Positions 1-6,998 of a stretch of 14,490 nucleotides of DNA are shown piece by piece. The stretch spans positions 1-14,490 of the forward strand of contig JUNU01000249.1 of the NCBI GenBank assembly GCA_001067655.1. The letters are read 5' to 3'. Position numbers and translations under genes: made by a program. Source of the DNA: Neisseria lactamica (lineage in GTDB: Bacteria; Pseudomonadota; Gammaproteobacteria; Burkholderiales; Neisseriaceae). Below the pieces are notes generated by a model. That model did not search any database. It was not told the origin of the DNA and saw nothing but the letters and a program-made list of their open reading frames with translations. Position 1 is the first letter of the stretch. Every line of letters starts with the position of its first letter.

Positions 1-9
1 TGATTTGAT

Positions 10-85
<76 letters not shown>

Positions 86-103
86 GTTCAAGAGTAGGGG
101 CGT

Positions 104-131
104 ATTGTATCATAAATTATTCCGCTTACAA
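104..131 (-). promoter_or_regulatory. Candidate sigma-70 promoter of the tRNA
   Basis: Upstream of the tRNA on the minus strand there is a -35-like TTGTAA (126-131) and a -10-like TACAAT (104-109), separated by 16 bases. Transcription would start about 10 bases before the mature 5' end of the tRNA. Both boxes match the consensus at five or four of six positions. The assignment rests on sequence match and position only. The DUS at 131-142 abuts the -35 box. Confidence 0.4.
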
Positions 132-142
132 GGTCGTCTGAA
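131..142 (+). repeat. DNA uptake sequence, AG-muc dialect
   Basis: An exact AGGTCGTCTGAA. It is unpaired here: no inverted partner lies nearby, unlike the DUS pairs behind the protein genes. DUS are bound by the minor pilin ComP during natural transformation of Neisseria. It touches the candidate tRNA promoter and the left end of the possible gene remnant at 152-521. Confidence 0.9.
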
Positions 143-151
143 AAAGATAAT

Positions 152-521
152 GTGTCTGCTATTGTCGACCGGCTTTATATTGATCATTTGGGTTGCACTG
201 CCGCAGTAGACTTGTCTTGCCTGTGGTTTGCTGCTTTGGGTGGAAAGCAGATTTCGGCGACCGATGATTTCCTGTCCAATGGACTGAGTGTAAATGTTTG
301 GAAAAATAAATCTAAAGTTATATTTTGATAGCTTACATTGTTTTGACCTAGCATTTTATTTTCAAAAGGATTTTGAAAATCTGATTCGGCAGACATGGTG
401 GAATAGAGGATTGAATATTGAGAAACAAGGTGGGGCGGTCGGTTATTTTGACTGGTTTGGGGCGGGGTTTTCACTTACAATCAAACAAGGTTTACACATA
501 TGGCAACACTCCGCCGCTTGA
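152..521 (+). pseudogene. Possible frameshifted gene remnant, family unknown
   Basis: This is part of the 543-base gap between the tRNA and the transporter gene. One frame is open from 116 to the TGA at 326-328 and could use GTG at 152 (about 58 residues, including VDRLYIDHLG and WFAALGGKQISATDDF). It overlaps a second frame from ATG 294 to 521 (75 residues, including FQKDFENLIRQTWWNRGLN and YFDWFGAGFSLTI). The composition looks protein-like in both, and a single frameshift near 294-328 would join them into about 120 residues. Neither frame has a convincing ribosome binding site, and I recognise no family. It may also be chance open sequence in an AT-rich gap. Confidence 0.2.
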
Positions 522-628
522 TGCCAAGGTTGGTTGCAGACGTTTTTGTTTGATTTCACGGCATTGTGCGGATGTGTTTGTCTAGGCTTTTCGTCCATAA
601 GAAAAACTAAGAAAAACAAGGAAAAACA

Positions 629-2050
629 ATGCGCCGCTTACCAATTCTATCCCTCATCCTGCTTCCCGCTGTGTCTCATGCCGCTGATTTTGACGGCGCG
701 TCGCTCAGTCTGTTTTGGGGTGCGCCGTTCGCGTTGATTCTTTTGTCTATCGCGTTGGGCCCGCTCTTTTTCGCGCATACCTGGCATCACCATTTCGGCA
801 AGATTACGGCGTTTTGGACGCTGCTGTTTTGGGTTCCGTTCGCCGCTGTATTCGGTTTAGGAGCGGGTGTGCATACGGTTGCCCATGCGTTGGTTGAGGA
901 ATATATCCCGTTTATCCTGCTGCTTTTGGCTTTATACACGATTTCGGGCGGGATTTTGGTTTGGGGTAAGCTGCACGGTACGCCTGCGCTGAATACCGGA
1001 TTGTTGGCGGCGGGTACGGTGATGGCTTCCTTTATGGGAACGACTGGTGCGGCGATGCTGATGATTCGTCCGTTGCTGAAGGCAAACCATTACCGCAAGA
1101 AAAAAGTGCATATCGTTGTATTCTTTATTTTTTTGGTAGCAAATATCGGCGGCGGTCTGACGCCGTTGGGCGATCCCCCGCTGTTTTTGGGCTTCTTGAA
1201 GGGCGTGGATTTCATGTGGACGGTGAAACACATGTTGATGCCCGTATTGATCAGTACGGTGGTGCTGTTGCTGGTGTTTTATATTATCGACAGCCGCTAT
1301 CACGCGCGTGAAACTACTGTGGAACAGATTCAGCAGGAAGAGGAAGTCGAGGAAGATTTGCGGATTTTTGGTAAATGGAACTTCCTACTGCTGGCGGGCG
1401 TGGTCGGTGCGGTTTTGCTGTCCGGCTTGTGGAAGCCCGATCATCCGGGATTTGAGATTTTAGGCAGCCACTATGCGTTGCAAAATTTAGTGCGCGATGT
1501 GATTTTGCTGGCGCTGACCATTGTTTCGCTGCTGATTACACCCAAGCAGGTTAGGGCGGGTAATGAATTCAATTTCGACCCGATTGCCGAAGTGGGCAAA
1601 CTATTTTTGGGTATTTTCATTACGATTTCCCCTGTTTTGGCGATTTTGAAGGCGGGCGAAGCGGGTGCGCTGGGTTCGGTGGTGTCGTTGGTGCATGACG
1701 CCGCAGGCAATCCGATTAATACGATGTATTTCTGGATGAGCGGTTTGTTGTCTGCCTTTTTGGATAATGCGCCGACTTATTTGGTATTCTTCAATATGGC
1801 GGGCGGCGATGCACAGGCTCTGATGACGGGGCATCTGTTCCATTCGCTGCTGGCCATATCCATGGGTTCGGTGTTTATGGGCGCGCTCACTTATATCGGT
1901 AATGCGCCTAACTTTATGGTTAAAGCGATTGCCGAGCAGCGCGGTATTCCAATGCCGACTTTCTTTGGTTATATGATGTGGTCGGTAGGGATATTGATTC
2001 CGCTGTTTATACTGCATACGCTGATTTTCTTTGTTTGGCAGTTGTTCTGA
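629..2050 (+). CDS. CitMHS_2 / NhaD-like ion transporter (putative Na+/H+ antiporter)
   Basis: This encodes a 473-residue polytopic inner-membrane protein. The ATG is preceded by AAGGA at 618-622, six bases away. Residues 1-18 look like a cleavable signal or first membrane segment (ending SHA-AD), and roughly 11-12 hydrophobic segments follow. Two half-domains show matching loop motifs typical of the ion transporter (ArsB/NhaD/citrate) superfamily: MGTTGAAM (136-143) with NIGGGLTPLGDPP (172-184) in the first half, and FLDNAPTY (377-384) with YIGNAPNFM (422-430) in the second. A charged, Glu-rich cytoplasmic loop (about 222-248) separates the halves. Pfam calls such proteins putative citrate transporters, while genome annotations usually say sodium:proton antiporter. 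The substrate cannot be decided from sequence. It is monocistronic, ending at a DUS-pair terminator, and sits directly before the Na+-NQR operon, which fits a role in sodium or pH balance by context only. Confidence 0.85.
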   Translation: MRRLPILSLILLPAVSHAADFDGASLSLFWGAPFALILLSIALGPLFFAHTWHHHFGKITAFWTLLFWVPFAAVFGLGAGVHTVAHALVEEYIPFILLLLALYTISGGILVWGKLHGTPALNTGLLAAGTVMASFMGTTGAAMLMIRPLLKANHYRKKKVHIVVFFIFLVANIGGGLTPLGDPPLFLGFLKGVDFMWTVKHMLMPVLISTVVLLLVFYIIDSRYHARETTVEQIQQEEEVEEDLRIFGKWNFLLLAGVVGAVLLSGLWKPDHPGFEILGSHYALQNLVRDVILLALTIVSLLITPKQVRAGNEFNFDPIAEVGKLFLGIFITISPVLAILKAGEAGALGSVVSLVHDAAGNPINTMYFWMSGLLSAFLDNAPTYLVFFNMAGGDAQALMTGHLFHSLLAISMGSVFMGALTYIGNAPNFMVKAIAEQRGIPMPTFFGYMMWSVGILIPLFILHTLIFFVWQLF

Positions 2051-2065
2051 TACTTGCTTGTCCTC

Positions 2066-2118
2066 AAAAGGTCGTCTGAAAACCTGATTCTTGTGATTCG
2101 GTTTTCAGACGACCTTTT
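2066..2118 (+). terminator. DUS-pair Rho-independent terminator of the transporter gene
   Basis: The arms AAAAGGTCGTCTGAAAACC (2066-2084) and GGTTTTCAGACGACCTTTT (2100-2118) form a perfect 19-bp stem with a 15-nt loop, followed by further T. It starts 16 bases after the stop codon at 2048-2050. Each arm contains a full 12-bp DUS, at 2069-2080 and 2104-2115 in opposite orientation. This is the well-known neisserial arrangement in which uptake sequences double as terminators. Confidence 0.85.
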
Positions 2119-2235
2119 TGTATTTTGCCGCTTGTTTTGAAGAGATTAATTTTTGGCATCAATATGTTGAGCTTTTATTGAGGACTTATTTCTCGCGGGG
2201 TATGGGGCGGAAGGCTGGAAAAAATCTGCGTAAAT

Positions 2236-2266
2236 CTGACATAAAGCGGGCTGTTCCTGCTAAAAT
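2236..2266 (+). promoter_or_regulatory. Candidate promoter of nqrABCDEF (extended -10)
   Basis: TAAAAT at 2261-2266 is preceded by TGC, giving an extended -10 (TGCTAAAAT). A -35-like CTGACA lies at 2236-2241, with a long spacing of 19 bases, so the extended -10 would carry most of the recognition. Predicted initiation near 2273 would leave a leader of about 140 nt that includes the inverted DUS pair. No other box pair in this gap looks better. Confidence 0.4.
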
Positions 2267-2319
2267 CGAACACTTTACAGTTTTTATTTAATTGTTGTTT
2301 TCCGTAAGTAAGGCTTTAC

Positions 2320-2366
2320 TTTCAGACGACCTCCCCATGCTTTGCCATTTCAAACGTCGTCTGAAA
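2320..2366. repeat. Inverted DUS pair in the nqr leader
   Basis: A minus-oriented exact DUS at 2321-2332 and a plus-oriented variant ACGTCGTCTGAA at 2354-2365 can form an 11-bp stem (2320-2330 with 2356-2366) around a 25-nt loop. No T-run follows, so it does not look like an intrinsic terminator. It lies between the candidate promoter and nqrA and would be transcribed in the leader. Confidence 0.6.
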
Positions 2367-2414
2367 AGTTGGAACATTTTATTCTGTTTAACTCATCACA
2401 AGTAATGCAAATCT

Positions 2415-3758
2415 ATGATTAAAATCAAAAAAGGCCTAGACCTGCCCATCGCGGGCAGACCGGAGCAAGCCGTTTACGACGGTCCGGCCATTACCGAAGT
2501 CGCGTTGCTTGGCGAAGAATATGCCGGTATGCGCCCCTCGATGAAAGTCAAGGAAGGCGATACCGTCAAAAAAGGCCAAGTGCTGTTTGAAGACAAGAAA
2601 AATCCGGGCGTGGTGTTTACTGCGCCGGCTTCCGGCAAAATCGCCGCGATTCACCGCGGCGAAAAGCGCGTGCTTCAGTCGGTCGTGATTGCCGTTGAGG
2701 GCGATGACGAAATCGAGTTCGAACGCTATGCGCCCGATGCGTTGGCAAACTTAAGCGGCGAAGAAGTGCGCCGCAATCTGATTCAATCCGGTTTGTGGAC
2801 TGCGCTGCGCACCCGTCCGTTCAGCAAAATCCCCGCCGTCGATGCCGAGCCGTTCGCCATTTTCGTCAATGCGATGGACACCAATCCGCTGGCGGCAGAC
2901 CCTGTGGTCGTGATCAAAGAAGCTGCGGAAGATTTCAGACGAGGTTTGCTGGTGTTGAGCCGTCTGACCGAACGCAAAATCCATGTTTGTAAGGCAGCCG
3001 GTGCGGACGTGCCGTCTGAAAACGCCGCCAACATTGAAACGCACGAATTCGGCGGCCCTCATCCCGCGGGTTTGAGCGGTACGCACATTCATTTCATCGA
3101 GCCTGTCGGCGCGAACAAAACTGTGTGGACAATCAATTATCAAGACGTGATTGCCATTGGACGTTTATTCGTAACAGGTCGTCTGAATACCGAACGCGTG
3201 GTTGCTTTGGGCGGCCCGCAAGTCAACAAACCGCGCCTCCTGCGTACCGTTTTGGGTGCGAAGGTGTCGCAAATTACCGCCGGCGAATTGGTTGACGCGG
3301 ACAACCGCGTGATTTCCGGTTCGGTATTGAACGGCGCGATTGCACAAGGCGCGCATGATTATTTGGGACGCTACCACAATCAGATTTCCGTTATCGAAGA
3401 AGGCCGCAGCAAAGAGCTGTTCGGCTGGGTTGCGCCGCAGCCGGACAAATACTCGATTACGCGTACGACCCTCGGTCATTTCCTGAAAAACAAACTCTTC
3501 AAGTTCACGACAGCCGTCAACGGCGGCGACCGCGCCATGGTACCGATCGGTACTTACGAACGCGTGATGCCGCTGGACATCCTGCCCACCTTGCTTTTGC
3601 GCGATTTAATCGTCGGCGACACCGACAGCGCGCAGGCTTTGGGTTGCTTGGAATTGGACGAAGAAGACCTCGCTTTGTGCAGCTTCGTCTGCCCGGGTAA
3701 ATACGAATACGGCCCGCTGTTGCGCAAGGTGCTGGAAACCATTGAGAAGGAAGGCTGA
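2415..3758 (+). CDS. nqrA: Na+-translocating NADH:quinone reductase subunit A
   Basis: This encodes a 447-residue soluble subunit on the cytoplasmic side of Na+-NQR. The family contributes to quinone binding or reduction together with NqrB. There are no membrane segments. The N-terminal part carries the barrel-sandwich (biotinyl/RnfC-like) fold region, visible as MKVKEGDTVKKGQVLF and FTAPASGKIAAIHRGEKR at about residues 43-85. The conserved GLWTALRTRPFSKIPA and FVNAMDTNPLAADP blocks follow. Length matches the usual 445-450. The start is chosen because MIKIKKGLDLPIAG is the typical family N-terminus, although the ribosome binding site is weak. It is first in the operon, and nqrB begins 2 bases after its stop. 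An exact DUS lies in the coding frame at 3176-3187, and a meningococcal-type DUS core at 3011-3020. Confidence 0.98.
   Translation: MIKIKKGLDLPIAGRPEQAVYDGPAITEVALLGEEYAGMRPSMKVKEGDTVKKGQVLFEDKKNPGVVFTAPASGKIAAIHRGEKRVLQSVVIAVEGDDEIEFERYAPDALANLSGEEVRRNLIQSGLWTALRTRPFSKIPAVDAEPFAIFVNAMDTNPLAADPVVVIKEAAEDFRRGLLVLSRLTERKIHVCKAAGADVPSENAANIETHEFGGPHPAGLSGTHIHFIEPVGANKTVWTINYQDVIAIGRLFVTGRLNTERVVALGGPQVNKPRLLRTVLGAKVSQITAGELVDADNRVISGSVLNGAIAQGAHDYLGRYHNQISVIEEGRSKELFGWVAPQPDKYSITRTTLGHFLKNKLFKFTTAVNGGDRAMVPIGTYERVMPLDILPTLLLRDLIVGDTDSAQALGCLELDEEDLALCSFVCPGKYEYGPLLRKVLETIEKEG
3011..3020 (+). repeat. Meningococcal-dialect DUS core inside nqrA
   Basis: GCCGTCTGAA is the classical 10-bp uptake core of N. 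meningitidis and N. gonorrhoeae, here preceded by GT and encoding part of VPSEN. It differs from the AGGTCGTCTGAA form that dominates the window. A second core, GCCGTCTGAA on the minus strand, occurs in nqrD at 5874-5883. Confidence 0.7.
3176..3187 (+). repeat. Exact DUS inside nqrA coding sequence
   Basis: AGGTCGTCTGAA is read in the frame that encodes GRLN (within VTGRLNTER). A near copy, ATGTCGTCTGAA, lies in nqrB at 4082-4093. Placement inside a conserved protein shows an uptake sequence tolerated or selected within coding constraints. Confidence 0.9.
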
Positions 3759-3760
3759 TT

Positions 3761-4993
3761 ATGGGCTTGAAACATTTTCTGGAAAAAATCGAACCGCACT
3801 TCCTGCCGGGCGGCAAACATGAAAAATGGTATGCCCTCTATGAAGCTGCGGCGACGATTTTCTACACATCCGGGGCGGTAACGCGCAAAGCGGCACACGT
3901 CCGCGACGCGCTCGACTCCAAACGCATGATGATTTTGGTATGGCTGGCTTTGTTCCCCGCCATGTTCTTCGGTATGTACAACGTCGGCGCGCAGGCATTC
4001 GGCGCGCTGACGCCTGATTTGCTGCAACAAAGCATCGCTAACGACTGGCATTACGCCCTTGCCAACGCTTTGGGCATCAATATGTCGTCTGAAGCGGGTG
4101 TGTTGGGCAAAATGCTGTTCGGCGCGATTTACTTCCTGCCGATTTACGCGACCGTATTTATCGTCGGCGGTTTTTGGGAAGTCTTGTTCGCCACTGTGCG
4201 CAAACACGAAATCAACGAAGGTTTCTTCGTGACTTCGATTCTGTTCGCCTTAATCGTTCCGCCTACGCTGCCGCTGTGGCAGGCTGCCTTGGGTATTACC
4301 TTCGGCGTGGTGGTTGCGAAAGAGGTGTTCGGCGGTACGGGTAAAAACTTTATGAACCCCGCGCTGGCAGGCCGTGCCTTTTTGTTCTTCGCCTATCCTG
4401 CGAATATTACCGGCGACACCGTTTGGACGGCGGTTGACGGCTATTCCGGCGCAACTGCGCTGGCGCAATGGGCGGCACACGGTTCAGAAGGTCTGAAAAA
4501 TGCCGTTACCAATCAACCGATCACTTGGATGGATGCGTTTATCGGTAACTTGCCCGGTTCCATCGGCGAAGTATCCACTTTGGCGCTTTTAATCGGCGGC
4601 GCGTTTATCGTGTTTGCCCGCATCGCTTCTTGGCGCATTATTGCCGGCGTGATGATCGGTATGATTGCCATGTCTTTGCTGTTTAACGTTATCGGTTCGG
4701 ACACCAATCCGATGTTCAGCATGCCTTGGTACTGGCATCTGGTTGTCGGCGGCTTCGCCATCGGTATGTTGTTTATGGCGACCGACCCTGTTTCCGCTTC
4801 CTTTACCAATGTCGGCAAATGGTGGTACGGCGCGCTAATCGGCGTGATGTGCGTGTTAATCCGCGTGGTCAATCCGGCTTACCCCGAAGGCATGATGTTG
4901 GCGATTCTGTTTGCCAACCTGTTTGCCCCGATTTTCGACTATTTTGTCGCACAAGCGAACATCAAACGCAGAAAGGCGCGCAGCAATGGCTAA
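3761..4993 (+). CDS. nqrB: Na+-translocating NADH:quinone reductase subunit B
   Basis: This encodes a 410-residue integral membrane subunit of the RnfD/NqrB family with about ten hydrophobic segments. It carries a covalently bound FMN and riboflavin and forms part of the Na+ path and quinone site. The flavinylation motif DGYSGAT is at residues 226-232, with Thr232 as the FMN acceptor expected by comparison with Vibrio Thr236. Gly136-Gly137 in FIVGGFWE correspond to the Vibrio glycines linked to quinone and korormicin binding. The start has a strong ribosome binding site, AAGGAAGG at 3747-3754, overlapping the end of nqrA. Its last 8 bases overlap nqrC, indicating translational coupling. All key residues are intact. 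Confidence 0.98.
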   Translation: MGLKHFLEKIEPHFLPGGKHEKWYALYEAAATIFYTSGAVTRKAAHVRDALDSKRMMILVWLALFPAMFFGMYNVGAQAFGALTPDLLQQSIANDWHYALANALGINMSSEAGVLGKMLFGAIYFLPIYATVFIVGGFWEVLFATVRKHEINEGFFVTSILFALIVPPTLPLWQAALGITFGVVVAKEVFGGTGKNFMNPALAGRAFLFFAYPANITGDTVWTAVDGYSGATALAQWAAHGSEGLKNAVTNQPITWMDAFIGNLPGSIGEVSTLALLIGGAFIVFARIASWRIIAGVMIGMIAMSLLFNVIGSDTNPMFSMPWYWHLVVGGFAIGMLFMATDPVSASFTNVGKWWYGALIGVMCVLIRVVNPAYPEGMMLAILFANLFAPIFDYFVAQANIKRRKARSNG

Positions 4994-5762
4994 GAAATTC
5001 GATAAAGACAGCTTCAGCGGCACGCTGATTGTGGTGTTGGCGGTCAGCCTGATTTGCTCGGTCATCGTGGCAGGCGCGGTTGTCGGCTTGAAACCGGTGC
5101 AGGAAAAGCAAAAGGTTCAGGACAAGCAAAGCTACATCCTGAGCGTTGCCGGTTTGCTCGATAAAAATACCGACATCAGCAAAACCTTCGCCGACCGCAT
5201 CGAACAACGCGTGGTCGATCTGGCGACCGGCGAATATGTGAAAGACGCGCCGAAAGATTTCAGCGCACGCGTTGCCGCCAAAGACCCCGCGCAAAGCATC
5301 CAAATCAAACCTGAAGACGATTTGGCAGGCATCAAAAGCCGCGCCAAATACACCGAAGTTTATTTGGTAAAAGGCGATGACGGCAAAGTCAGCCAAATCA
5401 TCCTGCCTATGCACGGCAACGGTTTGTGGTCGGTCATGTACGGTTTCGTCGCCATCCAACCCGACGGCAATACCATCAACGGCATTACCTACTACGACCA
5501 AGGCGAGACTCCGGGCTTGGGCGGAGAAATCGGCAATCCGTTGTGGCAACAAAAATTCGTCGGCAAAAAACTCTTTGACGAACAAGGCAAACTTGCCCTG
5601 CATGTTTCCAAAGGCGGAAGCTCGGACAAAGAACATGGCGTAGATGCCCTTTCCGGCGCATCGCTGACTTCCAAAGGCGTACAAGGTTCGTTTGCCTACT
5701 GGTTCGGCGAAAACGGCTATATCCCCTACCTGAACAAATTGAAATCAGCAGGAGCACAATAA
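4986..5762 (+). CDS. nqrC: Na+-translocating NADH:quinone reductase subunit C
   Basis: This encodes a 258-residue subunit with one N-terminal membrane helix (about 13-36) and a periplasmic FMN-binding domain that takes part in electron transfer. The start is placed at ATG 4986 because MAKKFDKDSFSG precedes the helix, GAAAGG (4971-4976) sits nine bases upstream, and ATGGCTAA gives the usual overlap with the nqrB stop. An in-frame ATG at 4911 would overlap nqrB far more and is unlikely. The flavinylation motif reads DALSGAS (220-226), so the expected acceptor position holds Ser226 rather than Thr, with Thr228 two residues later. ApbE is known to transfer FMN onto Thr and, in some proteins, Ser. 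The gene overlaps nqrD by one base. Confidence 0.97.
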   Translation: MAKKFDKDSFSGTLIVVLAVSLICSVIVAGAVVGLKPVQEKQKVQDKQSYILSVAGLLDKNTDISKTFADRIEQRVVDLATGEYVKDAPKDFSARVAAKDPAQSIQIKPEDDLAGIKSRAKYTEVYLVKGDDGKVSQIILPMHGNGLWSVMYGFVAIQPDGNTINGITYYDQGETPGLGGEIGNPLWQQKFVGKKLFDEQGKLALHVSKGGSSDKEHGVDALSGASLTSKGVQGSFAYWFGENGYIPYLNKLKSAGAQ

Positions 5763-6388
5763 TGGCTGATATGAAACGCTTGAAACATTTGATGTTTTCA
5801 CCCTTTATCGACAACAACCCGATTGCCTTGCAGGTTTTGGGTATTTGTTCGGCGCTGGCGGTTACCACCAAACTTCAGACGGCCATCGTGATGGGTATTT
5901 CCGTCAGTTTGGTAACCGGTTTTTCCAGCTTCTTCATCTCGCTGGTGCGCAATTACATTCCAAACAGCATCCGCATTATCGTGCAGATGGCGATTGTCGC
6001 GTCGCTGGTTACGCTGGTTGACCAATTATTGCAGGCCTATGCTTACGAATTGTCCAAACAGCTCTCTGTATTCGTCGGTCTGATTATTACCAACTGTATC
6101 GTGATGGGTCGCGCTGAAGCCTTCGCCATGAAAGAGCCGCCGCTGGAAAGCTTGGTGGACGGTATCGGTCAGGGCGCGGGTTACGGCATGTTGCTGATTA
6201 TCATCGCCAGCATCCGCGAATTGATCGGTTCAGGCAAACTCTTTGGGTACACCATTTTCCAAACCGTACAAGACGGCGGCTGGTATCAAACTAACGGCCT
6301 TTTCTTGCTGGCACCGAGCGCGTTCTTCATCATCGGCTTTTTGATTTGGGGTTTGCGCACATGGAAACCCGAACAGGCGGAGAAATAA
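5762..6388 (+). CDS. nqrD: Na+-translocating NADH:quinone reductase subunit D
   Basis: This encodes a 208-residue membrane subunit of the RnfE/NqrD family with about six hydrophobic segments. With NqrE it forms a pair of inverted half-channels that hold a 2Fe-2S cluster in the membrane. Cys29 (in LGICSA) and Cys112 (in IITNCIVMGRAEAF) match the two cluster cysteines of Vibrio NqrD exactly in position. The start is set by AGGAG at 5750-5754, seven bases upstream, and by the TAATG overlap with the nqrC stop. A minus-oriented DUS core GCCGTCTGAA sits within the gene at 5874-5883. Confidence 0.97.
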   Translation: MADMKRLKHLMFSPFIDNNPIALQVLGICSALAVTTKLQTAIVMGISVSLVTGFSSFFISLVRNYIPNSIRIIVQMAIVASLVTLVDQLLQAYAYELSKQLSVFVGLIITNCIVMGRAEAFAMKEPPLESLVDGIGQGAGYGMLLIIIASIRELIGSGKLFGYTIFQTVQDGGWYQTNGLFLLAPSAFFIIGFLIWGLRTWKPEQAEK

Positions 6389-6391
6389 GAC

Positions 6392-6985
6392 ATGGAACAC
6401 TATTTAAGCCTTTTTGTGAAATCCGTCTTCATTGAAAACATGGCGCTGTCCTTCTTCTTGGGCATGTGTACTTTTCTGGCGGTATCGAAAAAAGTATCCA
6501 CCGCATTCGGCTTGGGCGTTGCCGTTACCTTCGTACTCGGCCTGTCCGTCCCAGCCAACCAGCTCGTTTACTCGCTGCTCAAAGACGGCGCGATTGTCGA
6601 AGGCGTGGATTTAACCTTCCTGAAATTCATCACCTTCATCGGCGTGATTGCGGCTTTGGTGCAGATTTTGGAAATGTTCTTGGACAAATTCTTCCCTGCT
6701 CTCTACAACGCACTGGGTATTTACCTGCCGCTGATTACCGTAAACTGCGCGATTTTCGGTGCCGTTTCGTTTATGGCGCAACGCGAATATAACTTCGGCG
6801 AATCCGTCGTGTACGGCTTCGGCGCGGGCTTGGGCTGGATGTTGGCGATTGTCGCTTTGGCGGGCATTACCGAAAAAATGAAATATTCGGACGCTCCCAA
6901 AGGCCTCAAAGGACTGGGCATCACCTTCATCTCCGCCGGCCTGATGGCGATGGCGTTTATGTCGTTCTCCGGCATCCAGTTATAA
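6392..6985 (+). CDS. nqrE: Na+-translocating NADH:quinone reductase subunit E
   Basis: This encodes a 197-residue membrane subunit of the RnfA/NqrE family with about six hydrophobic segments, the inverted-topology partner of NqrD. The cluster cysteines are Cys26 (in LGMCTF) and Cys119 (in ITVNCAIFG), which together with NqrD Cys29 and Cys112 complete the intramembrane 2Fe-2S site. The start ATG lies 3 bases after the nqrD stop, with GGAG at 6379-6382 nine bases upstream. Length equals the family norm (about 198). Nothing is missing. Confidence 0.97.
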   Translation: MEHYLSLFVKSVFIENMALSFFLGMCTFLAVSKKVSTAFGLGVAVTFVLGLSVPANQLVYSLLKDGAIVEGVDLTFLKFITFIGVIAALVQILEMFLDKFFPALYNALGIYLPLITVNCAIFGAVSFMAQREYNFGESVVYGFGAGLGWMLAIVALAGITEKMKYSDAPKGLKGLGITFISAGLMAMAFMSFSGIQL

Positions 6986-6998
6986 GAAAGGATTCGGC

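Larger units (their letters stand above)
2119..2414 (+). other. Intergenic leader region of the nqr operon
   Basis: Together with the preceding terminator this is a 364-base gap without a gene. It holds the candidate nqr promoter (2236-2266) and an inverted DUS pair (2320-2366). I see no convincing coding frame. The nqrA start has only a weak ribosome binding site: the stretch before ATG 2415 (CACAAGTAATGCAAATCT) lacks a GGAG-like core. Confidence 0.6.

Noticed and set aside
184..474. A 96-codon minus-strand frame between tRNA and transporter
   Set aside because: The composition looks random, with no ribosome binding site. The plus-strand frames in the same stretch look more protein-like.
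500..553. A 17-codon frame (MATLRRLMPRLVADVFV) with AAGG nine bases upstream, before the transporter gene
   Set aside because: It is too short to separate from chance, and no hairpin arrangement typical of a leader-peptide attenuator follows it.
4962..5684. A 240-codon minus-strand frame opposite nqrC
   Set aside because: It is a shadow of the conserved nqrC frame, with no recognisable domain or start signal, inside a continuous operon on the other strand.
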